Of a DNA stretch of 64,000 bases, positions 56,808-64,000 are shown in pieces (positions within the stretch are counted from its first letter, which is position 1; every line of letters begins with the position of its first letter). Made by a program: the position numbers and the translations under genes. Below the pieces are notes generated by a model that was not told the DNA's origin, did no database searches, and worked only from the letters and a program-made list of their open reading frames with translations. Origin of the DNA: Arcicella aurantiaca (GTDB taxonomy: Bacteria > Bacteroidota > Bacteroidia > Cytophagales > Spirosomataceae). The DNA is taken from assembly GCF_003148625.1 (NCBI RefSeq), contig NZ_QGGO01000007.1, forward strand, positions 172,909-236,908, in the 5' to 3' direction.

Positions 56808-56964
56808 TAGACTTCCTGCGAAAGTGTTTTATGATTGAAAAATGGTATATTTTCGAGTGAAAATAGCGGGAATTTTGAAAGCATAGCTACGGTTGAAAAA
56901 TTTTCGCTATTTGTAGCCGAAAAGATGTTGTTTTACGACTTAAAACACTTTCGCAGGAAGTCTA
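56808..56964. mobile_element. MITE-like element, copy 2 (157 bp)
   Basis: Ends TAGACTTCCTGCGAAAGTGT... and its complement (24 bp, 56808-56831 and 56941-56964). Against copy 1 at 53397: one base pair T-A changed to C-G on both arms, and 5 bases missing in the central GCATAGCTACGG. It is non-coding. Confidence 0.88.
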
Positions 56965-57114
56965 TTATTTATCTCTAAGCTTTTTACAATCTAATACCTT
57001 CTTTCAATTTATTGATTTTTACAAACCATAAGAATAGATATAATTTTACCAAAATAGTTTGAATATTTTTTTAAATTAGGTAATTCTACGCTAAAACCGA
57101 AAAAAAATACTTCA

Positions 57115-57122
57115 TAACTTTG
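57115..57122 (+). promoter_or_regulatory. -7 element of a small gene
   Basis: TAACTTTG overlaps a GTG (57122) that could otherwise be read as a start. It therefore favours the ATG at 57155, with a leader of about 28 bases. Confidence 0.42.
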
Positions 57123-57154
57123 TGTTTTACAAAACCTATAAATTAAACACCTTT

Positions 57155-57346
57155 ATGCAAAATTTTGGAATCAAGTACAATAACGAAATAATTAGAGTTT
57201 TTCGTTACGAAAAGACAGCACTTAGATATAAAAATAATATGGACATACCTGTAAAAATTGTCTCTACTGATATGGAACTTACTGAGTTCCCAAAAGATAG
57301 TCCATATTATGAGAAAGAAATAGACCCTTCTCAGGGGATTCTTTAA
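57155..57346 (+). CDS. Small hypothetical protein
   Basis: 63-residue soluble protein starting MQNFGIKYNNEIIRVFRYE and ending ...DPSQGIL. It has alternating charged and hydrophobic residues compatible with a small alpha-beta fold (NEIIRVFRYEKTALRYKNN, PVKIVSTDMELTEF) and no signal peptide. The ATG at 57155 is chosen because the promoter-like TAACTTTG overlaps the upstream GTG start. No relative was recognised. It lies between a MITE-like element and the dehydrogenase gene and appears monocistronic. Confidence 0.55.
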   Translation: MQNFGIKYNNEIIRVFRYEKTALRYKNNMDIPVKIVSTDMELTEFPKDSPYYEKEIDPSQGIL

Positions 57347-57561
57347 AATATATCTTATCATTATTTACTGCTTCAATACCAATCGGTGACTTTTGTTCCC
57401 CACTGCTTTTTCATTCCCTTTATTTTCGGTTATATCGTCCCTTAAAAAGGGCGATAAATCGAATTAATATTCCTAATTGTCGAAAGTTTGATAGTTTTCT
57501 AAGTTTTTTTTGCACTTTTACTTTCTTATAAAATCAATCCCAATTATTACCAACCTTTCAA

Positions 57562-60420
57562 ATGATGAAAAATTTACTATTACTTTCTGAAAACTTCCGA
57601 AAGTCTAAACAGACGCTTGCTAAGTTTTCAGCTTTTCTTTTCTGTCTAACAATCACCAATCTTTCTTTTGCTCAAAATACCCCCGAAGAAAACCGCTTTA
57701 CAAAAGTAGTTTTAGGCGATAAATTGGACGAACCAATGGAAATGACCTTGCTAAAAGATGGTCGTGTTCTATTTGTAGAACGCAAAGGAGCGTTAAAGCA
57801 GTTTGACCCAAACACAGGAATTATCAAAACAATTGCGACGATTCCCGTAAATACAAAATATACCAATGCTAAAGGACAAAAGCGTGAAGCAGAAGAAGGT
57901 TTGATGGGTTTAATTCATGACCCAAATTTTGAAAAAAATCACTGGATTTATATGTATTATGCCGATACTGCTAAAACGCAACACGTTTTGGCTCGTTGGG
58001 AACTAAAAGGCGAAGAGTTAGTGACAAGTTCTAAAAAAATAGTTTTGGAAGTGCCAACTCAACGTGAAGAATGTTGCCACACAGGCGGAGGAATGGTTTT
58101 TGACAAATCTGGAAACTTGTACCTCACCGTTGGAAACAATACCTCAAATAGTGGTTCAGACGGTTATGCTAACCTTGATGAACGCAAAGGCTGGGAATAT
58201 TGGGACGACCAACGTGGTGCAGGAAACACCAACAGCTTGACAGGTAAAATCTTGAGAATAACGCCCCAAACGGATGTTTCCCAAACGGATGCTTCATACA
58301 CGATTCCCAAAGGAAATTTATACGAAACCTTACCAAATAATGGAGACGGTTTAGTGAAAAAAGAAATTTACACAATGGGACACCGTAACCCTTGGAGACC
58401 AACTATCGACAGTAAAACGGGTTATTTGTATTGGGGTGAAGTAGGGCCAGATGCCTCAGTTGATGGCGAGCAAGGACCAAGAGGTTATGATGAATTTAAC
58501 CAAGCAAGAGGGGCTTCAAATTTCGGTTGGCCTTATTTTATCGGTAATAATAAAGTTTATACCGATTGGGATTTTGAAGCAAAAAAAGCTCGCCCAGATT
58601 CAAAATATGACCCATTGAATCCAATCAACGATTCTCCAAACAATACAGGTTTAAAGAATTTGCCTCCTGCTCAAAAAGCATTTATTTGGTATCCTTACGG
58701 TATTTCAGAGGATTTTCCATTGGTTGGAAGTTCAGGAAGAAGTGCTACGGGCGGGCCTGTTTTTCATAAATCAGATTTCCCGAATGGACAACGAGTTTTC
58801 CCTGATTATTACGAAGGAAAATGGTTAATCACAGATTTCATGCGTGGTTGGATTATGTCGGTTACGATGGACGAAAGCGGTAACTATAAATCAATGGAGC
58901 GTTTTATGCCAAGTACAGATTTTGGTAGTGCTATTGATATGGATTTTGCCCCCGATGGAGATTTGTACGTTTTGGAATATGGGTCGGCATGGTTCAAAGG
59001 AAATGACAACGCCAGACTCGTAAAAGTGGAATACAATGGCGGAAATCGTATGCCCAAAGTGGTGGCTTCTGCTGATAATTTAACAGGTGCTGCTCCCTTA
59101 AAAGTAAATTTTTCTTCAAAAGGAACAATGGATTATGATGGCGATAAATTAACGTATGTATGGGAAATAAAAAGTAAGGCAGGAAAACGTGTCCTTAAAA
59201 CTGAAAACCCAAGTGTAACTTTCGACAAAGCAGGAACTTACGACGTTACTTTGACCGTAAAAGATAGCAAAGGAGAAACAAATAGTGAATCTCTGGAAGT
59301 AAAAGTGGGTAACGAATCGCCTGCGGTTGCTTTTAATATTAAGAAAGGAAACAAAACATTTTACTTCCCAAATAAACCAATTGAATACGAAGTAAGTGTT
59401 GCCGATAAAGAAGACGGAGATTTGAACAGCGGAAAAATCAAACCCGACCAAGTATCAGTAAGTATTGATTACTTGCCAGTTGGTTATGATAAAATTGAAG
59501 CATCTCAAAATCATCGTGGCGTTGACGCTTCTGCATTTGCTTCAATGGGCGAAAGAATGTTGAATAAAAACGACTGTAAATCTTGTCATATTATCGACAC
59601 AAAATCGGTTGGACCAAGTTATCGTGATATTGCCACAAGATATAAAGGCGATGCAAAAGCAATTGAAAACCTTTCAAATAAAGTAATTGCTGGTGGCGGA
59701 GGCGTTTGGGGCGACCACAGAATGGCGGCTCACCCACAAATTTCACAAGCAGAAGCCAATATCATTGTTGAATATATTTTGAATATCAACGAACCCAAAA
59801 CAGCGAAATCGTTACCAACGAAAGGAAATTATGATACCAAAATTCCAACAGGACAGAAAGAAAACGGGTCATATATTTTGCGTGCAGCTTATAAAGATAA
59901 AGGCACAAAGGTGATGAAATCCTTAGCAACAGAAGATTTAATCGTATTGAGAAATGCCAAATTGAATCCAGAAATTTCAGATAAATCAAAAGGAACACAA
60001 TTGACCATTACACCAATGCGTTCATTCTCAATGGTTGGCAACAATGCTTACCTTGCTTATAATAATGTTGATTTAACAGATATTAGCGAAATTGAAATTG
60101 CGGGACAAGCACAAACCAGAGTTGGGGCATCGGGCGGAATTGTGGAAGTAAGATTGGATTCTCCAACGGGAACAATTATTGGAACAAGTGAAAAAATTGA
60201 ACCACAAGAAGTAAGATTTGGACCTGCACCTGCTGCTCCTGCGGGTAGTGCCGCTCCAGCAGCACCACAACGCAGACCGCCAAGCAAATTCAAAATTGCC
60301 GTTCCTGCTAATGCTGGGCAGCACGATGTTTATTTTGTATTCAAGAACGAAAATGCTAAAGATTCGCAGATAATTATGTCAGTTTCTGCCATCGAATTTA
60401 AACCTATGGGGACAAATTAA
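57562..60420 (+). CDS. PQQ-type sugar dehydrogenase / PKD / cytochrome c fusion
   Basis: 952-residue exported multidomain protein. A signal peptide ends near residue 38 (TNLSFAQ). Residues about 45-490 form a soluble-glucose-dehydrogenase/sorbosone-type six-bladed propeller (MEMTLLKDGRVLFVERKGAL, GLMGLIHDPNF, HRNPWRPTIDSKTG, DGDLYVLEYGS). A PKD domain follows (about 505-595, DYDGDKLTYVWEIKS, GTYDVTLTVKDSKG). A class I cytochrome c (about 665-755) has heme motif CKSCH with a distal Met in HRMAAHP. The last 190 residues look like a carbohydrate-binding module, interrupted by a Pro/Ala linker (PAAPAGSAAPAAPQRRP). It should oxidise sugars and pass electrons through the heme. A Tat-exported TIM-barrel gene follows. 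Confidence 0.9.
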   Translation: MMKNLLLLSENFRKSKQTLAKFSAFLFCLTITNLSFAQNTPEENRFTKVVLGDKLDEPMEMTLLKDGRVLFVERKGALKQFDPNTGIIKTIATIPVNTKYTNAKGQKREAEEGLMGLIHDPNFEKNHWIYMYYADTAKTQHVLARWELKGEELVTSSKKIVLEVPTQREECCHTGGGMVFDKSGNLYLTVGNNTSNSGSDGYANLDERKGWEYWDDQRGAGNTNSLTGKILRITPQTDVSQTDASYTIPKGNLYETLPNNGDGLVKKEIYTMGHRNPWRPTIDSKTGYLYWGEVGPDASVDGEQGPRGYDEFNQARGASNFGWPYFIGNNKVYTDWDFEAKKARPDSKYDPLNPINDSPNNTGLKNLPPAQKAFIWYPYGISEDFPLVGSSGRSATGGPVFHKSDFPNGQRVFPDYYEGKWLITDFMRGWIMSVTMDESGNYKSMERFMPSTDFGSAIDMDFAPDGDLYVLEYGSAWFKGNDNARLVKVEYNGGNRMPKVVASADNLTGAAPLKVNFSSKGTMDYDGDKLTYVWEIKSKAGKRVLKTENPSVTFDKAGTYDVTLTVKDSKGETNSESLEVKVGNESPAVAFNIKKGNKTFYFPNKPIEYEVSVADKEDGDLNSGKIKPDQVSVSIDYLPVGYDKIEASQNHRGVDASAFASMGERMLNKNDCKSCHIIDTKSVGPSYRDIATRYKGDAKAIENLSNKVIAGGGGVWGDHRMAAHPQISQAEANIIVEYILNINEPKTAKSLPTKGNYDTKIPTGQKENGSYILRAAYKDKGTKVMKSLATEDLIVLRNAKLNPEISDKSKGTQLTITPMRSFSMVGNNAYLAYNNVDLTDISEIEIAGQAQTRVGASGGIVEVRLDSPTGTIIGTSEKIEPQEVRFGPAPAAPAGSAAPAAPQRRPPSKFKIAVPANAGQHDVYFVFKNENAKDSQIIMSVSAIEFKPMGTN

Positions 60421-60578
60421 ATTTGACAAATTTAGTATTTTTATCCTAAAAGGATTTAGGTTTGCAAAATCATGTAGAATCGCTTGTTGATAACTTGTAA
60501 GTTAATTTATTCGCTTTTCGCTTGGTATAATATTACTTTAAGGTCATAACTATAAAACTTATCAATCAAGATTTTACA

Positions 60579-61595
60579 ATGAAAAATGAAATTTCACGTC
60601 GTGGGTTTATGTCAATCATTCCTGCGGCTGCCGTTGGTGTATTATTGAGCAAGAACTCTATTTTTGCCAAAAATGCAAATGGACCAGAATTGGGAAAACC
60701 TAATTCAAAATTTGGTGGTGTACAAGTGGGCGTAATTACGTATTCATTTAGAAGTATGCCACATGATATTGACCAATTATTACAATTTTGTGTAGCTTCA
60801 AACATAAGTGCCATCGAAATGATGGGAGACCCTGCCGAAACTTTTGCAGGAAAACCAATCAATCCTATTAAAATGCCACCAATTCCACCAAAAGGCGGAC
60901 AACCACAAAGACCTCCTTTGACGGATGAGCAAAAAAAGGAAATGGCTGATTATAATAGAAGAGTTGCTGAATGGAGAGCAACAGCTTCAATGGATAAATT
61001 TGTTGAGATTGGTAAAAAATTCAAAGAAGCTGGAATTACGATTTATGCTTTCAAACCAAATGCTTTTGGGGCAAATAATACGGATGCTGAAATCGAATAT
61101 GGAATGAAAGCGGCTAAAGCATTAGGTGCAACTTCAGTAACCGTTGAAATTCCAACAGACACAAACCAAACCAAAAGATTAGGTGATTTTGGTTCAAAAC
61201 ACAAAGTTTATGTAGGTTATCATGCACATTTACAAGCAAATGATACACTTTGGGATACAGCCCTTGCTCAATCTCCATACAATTCATTAAATCTTGACTG
61301 TGGTCACTACATTGCGGTTGGTGGAAAAAATACAAAGGAATCTCTATTAGCTTTGATTGAAGCAAAACACGATAGAATTACGAGTATGCACATGAAAGAC
61401 CGTACTGCTGATGGGAAAAATAATTTATCATGGGGACAAGGTGATACGCCAATCAAAGATATTTTGTTGTTGGTGAAAAACAAAAAATACCCAATTCCTG
61501 TAACTGTTGAATTAGAATATGACATTCCAGAAGGTTCAGACGCAGTAAAAGAAGTAGCCAAATGCGTTGAATATGCCAAGAAAATTTTAGTATAA
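60579..61595 (+). CDS. Tat-exported sugar phosphate isomerase/epimerase-like protein
   Basis: 338-residue xylose-isomerase-like TIM barrel. The N-terminus SRRGFMSIIPAAAVGVLLS is a twin-arginine signal, so the folded protein, probably with bound metal, goes to the periplasm. Strands and ligands of the AP_endonuc_2 fold are visible: GVITYSF, ISAIEMMGDP, ITIYAFKPNAF, TVEIPTD (Glu), VGYHAH (His), LNLDCGHY (Asp, His), HMKD and VTVELEY (Glu). A Pro-rich loop of about 35 residues (around 100-135) is unusual. It lies 158 bases after the sugar dehydrogenase fusion and is probably co-transcribed, suggesting periplasmic conversion of the same sugar product. The substrate is unknown. Confidence 0.88.
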   Translation: MKNEISRRGFMSIIPAAAVGVLLSKNSIFAKNANGPELGKPNSKFGGVQVGVITYSFRSMPHDIDQLLQFCVASNISAIEMMGDPAETFAGKPINPIKMPPIPPKGGQPQRPPLTDEQKKEMADYNRRVAEWRATASMDKFVEIGKKFKEAGITIYAFKPNAFGANNTDAEIEYGMKAAKALGATSVTVEIPTDTNQTKRLGDFGSKHKVYVGYHAHLQANDTLWDTALAQSPYNSLNLDCGHYIAVGGKNTKESLLALIEAKHDRITSMHMKDRTADGKNNLSWGQGDTPIKDILLLVKNKKYPIPVTVELEYDIPEGSDAVKEVAKCVEYAKKILV

Positions 61596-61604
61596 AGTAA
61601 TCAT

Positions 61605-61646
61605 AAGCCTTATTAAAAGCCCTCAACTTTTAATAAGGCTTTTTTA
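61605..61646. terminator. Intrinsic terminator
   Basis: AAGCCTTATTAAAAG (61605-61619), loop ccctcaa, CTTTTAATAAGGCTT (61627-61641) plus TTTTT. A 15-bp perfect stem; it ends the dehydrogenase/isomerase operon. Confidence 0.9.
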
Positions 61647-61850
61647 ATGACAAATATTCAGTCAATTCCCTTCAAAACACAAAAGCTTTCATTTGTATCT
61701 CAATGTTATTTTTAGAGAAAAATAATAACAAATCCTTAATAATCCCAATAATTAAAATTACGTTTATTGACAGATATTTGCATAAATATCCATAAATTCA
61801 TCACTCATAAACGTTTTTGTAATTTTATTTCATCAAAACCAACCTAAATC

Positions 61851-63440
61851 ATGTTTCACTTCTCTAAAATTAAACCTTCTTTTATTGCTCTTTTTACAAT
61901 AGGAGCAATGTTAACGAGTTGCCACTCAGTTGACGAATTAGTACCAACAAATTCAAATCAAAATAAATCTGCCAAAATCCAAGCTATTTCTCTTACTGAA
62001 GGCTTTGAAGTAGGAGGGACAAGTCCAAAAACTGCTTACGATGTAGCTCCAACTGGCTCAAGTAGTGGAGATAATGTAACGCTTCAAGCAAAATCATGGA
62101 ATTTATATGATGCTATAATAGGTAATTTAACGGCAGATGTAAAAGCAGGTTCATGGTCAGCACGTGTACGCAACACAGGAAAAATCTCAATGTTGTTCGA
62201 CCAAACAACAGGTATCAGCACTGTAACAGTTAAGCACGCTACCTACGGAACAGACGGTGCCTCAACTTGGGGATTATGGTATTCTACAAATAGTGGTAGC
62301 ACATGGACTCAGTCTGGCACAAATATCACCACAACTACCACCCTTCAAACAAAAACATTTACTTTAAATGTAACAGGAACAGTCCGTGTTGAAATTCGTA
62401 AAGCCTCAGGAGGTACAAACAGAATCAATATTGATGACATCACCATTAATGATAACGCTGGAGGTGGTGGCGGAATTACAGGTAAAAAATTCCTGTTTGA
62501 TGCCACAAAATATGAAAATGCAGGTAGTGCAGATTGGTTGATAGATGCCGATGGAACAGTAAGCGTACCTTTATATACAGGAGGCACAACCGTAGAAAGC
62601 TCAGCACAAAGAATCCCAACACCTTCTTATACAGGCATTACGGCTTCAACACCTGAAACATATTGGAAAGGAGGAATGTCTGCTTGGGCAGTAGAATTAG
62701 TAAAAAAAGGTCATTTGGTAGAAACACTTCCAGCAGGTACAGCAATCACTTATGGAAATACATCAAATCCACAAGATTTAAGTAATTATGATGTTTATAT
62801 GTTAATTGAACCAAACAGATTATTTACTGCTGCTGAGAAAACCGCAATAATGAATTTTGTAGCCAATGGAGGTGGCTTAATGATTGTTACAGACCATACC
62901 GCCGCCACCACAGCAGGAACTGATGCAAATGGATATAACCCATCAGATAGAGATGGAGACGGCTATGATTCTCCAAGAGTAATCAACGATTTAATGACAA
63001 ACAATGGAATCAACAATAATAATCCTTTTGGTTTCACTGTGGACTTTGTTGACATTAGTGAAAAACCAACAACTAAAGTTTATACAGGAACAAATGCAAA
63101 TGCTCAAAAAGTATTGAACGGTTTAGCAGGAACTGCATCAAAATTGGCATTTTATAATGGAGCAACCGCAACGCTAACACCTACGACTAATACAAATGTT
63201 CAAGGTTTATTTTGGAGAATGAGCGGAACAGTTGGAAATAATACACAAGTAATGGCATTACTATCAACTTATGGAACAGGGCGTATTGTATTTGTCGGAG
63301 ATAGTTCTCCTTCAGACGATGGCACAGGTGATACCAACGATAACTTGTTTAACGGTTGGTCTGGAGATGTTCCATCAGGATATACCTCGCATCCAGCCCT
63401 ACACTTGAATGCAGCTCTTTGGTTAGGAAAAGCACAATAA
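61851..63440 (+). CDS. Large lipoprotein with amidotransferase-like domain
   Basis: 529-residue lipoprotein with lipobox Cys24 (MLTSCHSVDE). Residues about 45-200 resemble a jelly-roll module (SLTEGFEVGGTSPKTAY, SWSARVRNTGKISMLFDQTTG, RINIDDITINDN). After a Gly-rich hinge, residues about 212-525 resemble the DUF4350/ThuA-type amidotransferase-like fold (KKFLFDATKYENAG, DLSNYDVYMLIEPNRLFTAAEK, MNFVANGGGLMIVTDHTAAT, GRIVFVGDSSPSDDGTGD). The Asp/Asn-rich stretch DANGYNPSDRDGDGYDSP looks calcium-binding. No catalytic Cys is evident where amidotransferases have one. Surface binding of glycans is a fair guess. It is the last gene before the rRNA operon. Confidence 0.72.
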   Translation: MFHFSKIKPSFIALFTIGAMLTSCHSVDELVPTNSNQNKSAKIQAISLTEGFEVGGTSPKTAYDVAPTGSSSGDNVTLQAKSWNLYDAIIGNLTADVKAGSWSARVRNTGKISMLFDQTTGISTVTVKHATYGTDGASTWGLWYSTNSGSTWTQSGTNITTTTTLQTKTFTLNVTGTVRVEIRKASGGTNRINIDDITINDNAGGGGGITGKKFLFDATKYENAGSADWLIDADGTVSVPLYTGGTTVESSAQRIPTPSYTGITASTPETYWKGGMSAWAVELVKKGHLVETLPAGTAITYGNTSNPQDLSNYDVYMLIEPNRLFTAAEKTAIMNFVANGGGLMIVTDHTAATTAGTDANGYNPSDRDGDGYDSPRVINDLMTNNGINNNNPFGFTVDFVDISEKPTTKVYTGTNANAQKVLNGLAGTASKLAFYNGATATLTPTTNTNVQGLFWRMSGTVGNNTQVMALLSTYGTGRIVFVGDSSPSDDGTGDTNDNLFNGWSGDVPSGYTSHPALHLNAALWLGKAQ

Positions 63441-63654
63441 ATATTTTCATACTTTCATTCAGTCACGGATATAGAGATATTCGTGACTTTTGTGTTATAA
63501 TTATTTTGATATATTTTTTAATTATTTTTTCATAGGGGGAAATGATTGATTTTATGGGTTAATTTTTTATTATTTTTTATTTGGTGTAAATATTTGGTTT
63601 TCAGGTTTTTGTGTATTTTTTACAAATAATTTTCGGATATTTTTTCAAATATAA

Positions 63655-63686
63655 TTTGTTGTTTTAAAATAAAAGGTGCAACTTTG
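63655..63686 (+). promoter_or_regulatory. Candidate rRNA promoter
   Basis: TTTGTTG (63655-63661) and CAACTTTG (63679-63686) have the spacing of this phylum's promoters, although the second box deviates at its first base. A leader of about 200 bases follows, with GTTCTTTGAGATATTGATAG (about 63769-63788) resembling the boxA/processing region common before 16S in Bacteroidota. The 446-base gap has no gene. Confidence 0.4.
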
Positions 63687-63886
63687 CACTCCGAAACGAC
63701 GGGGCGAGTATATAAAAAGGTTTATTTAGCCACATAGATTTTGACTGCTAGAGGTTAAAATTGTAAGAGTTCTTTGAGATATTGATAGGAAGAGAGAATA
63801 TTAACTTTATTCAAAAACAGGAGTTGTAGTTATGTTTCTTTATTAAAAAGAGAGCATGAAAGAGCAACTTCATTTTATAGATATTT

Positions 63887-64000
<114 letters not shown>

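Noticed and set aside
1..63886. tRNA genes
   Set aside because: No cloverleaf with a GTTCRANYC-type arm and a CCA-end stem was noticed in the intergenic regions, though a dedicated scan (tRNAscan-SE) was not possible.

Overview
The window is AT-rich chromosomal DNA of a member of the Bacteroidota, most likely the Cytophagales. Evidence: many TonB-dependent receptors with carboxypeptidase-regulatory N-termini, outer-membrane barrels and lipoproteins; promoters of the TAnnTTTG type; a LytS/LytTR signalling locus; DUF4296, DUF4956, DUF2490 and DUF6580 family proteins; and a 16S rRNA gene starting at the right edge whose first bases fit this phylum. No prophage, plasmid, transposase, CRISPR array or tRNA was seen.

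Layout. 1-207: tail of an OmpR-type response regulator. 211-6287: vitamin B12 locus (cobalamin riboswitch, BtuB-like receptor, DUF6580 membrane protein, BtuF-like binding protein, two tandem DUF71 ATPases, a CWC cysteine-rich protein). 6346-7449: Mrp ATPase. 7717-12913: two tandem pairs of LytS-like histidine kinases plus one LytTR response regulator. 13085-19717: SerB-SerA fusion, nuclease-like protein, YheT-like hydrolase, TPR protein, M28 peptidase. 20006-29733: ECF sigma factor, two TonB receptor loci with partner barrel or lipoproteins. 29970-43802: mostly housekeeping (tag, polyprenol-P mannose synthase, hemJ, dxs, two rhomboids, cysS, an oxidoreductase, a tautomerase, ilvA). 44174-57346: ABC exporter, GH43 glycosidase, MFS transporter, a VTC/DUF4956/DUF2490 operon, YgiQ, PlsC. 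57562-63440: PQQ-type sugar dehydrogenase/cytochrome fusion, Tat-exported sugar isomerase-like protein, large lipoprotein. 63887-64000: start of 16S rRNA.

The most striking system is the kinase locus. In each pair the first kinase keeps the phosphoacceptor His but has lost its ATP-binding N and G boxes; the second keeps the ATP-binding boxes but has Asp in place of the His. The complementary defects are preserved in both copies, so the pairs look like obligate two-subunit kinases in which one subunit phosphorylates the other and then feeds the LytTR regulator.

A second theme is an exceptional load of small palindromic elements: REP/REPIN-like hairpins headed by GTAG or GTAA (several supplying the stop codon of the adjacent gene), a 160-bp MITE-like pair with compensatory stem changes, amplified half-REPs, a 350-bp inverted array of 7-bp repeats, a repeat inside a coding region, and one that splits a small gene upstream of cysS. 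Operon joins worth noting are the 4-bp overlaps within each kinase pair, the stop/start junction of the two DUF71 genes, and the VTC-DUF4956-DUF2490 run. All similarity statements come from reading the sequence; no database search was run.
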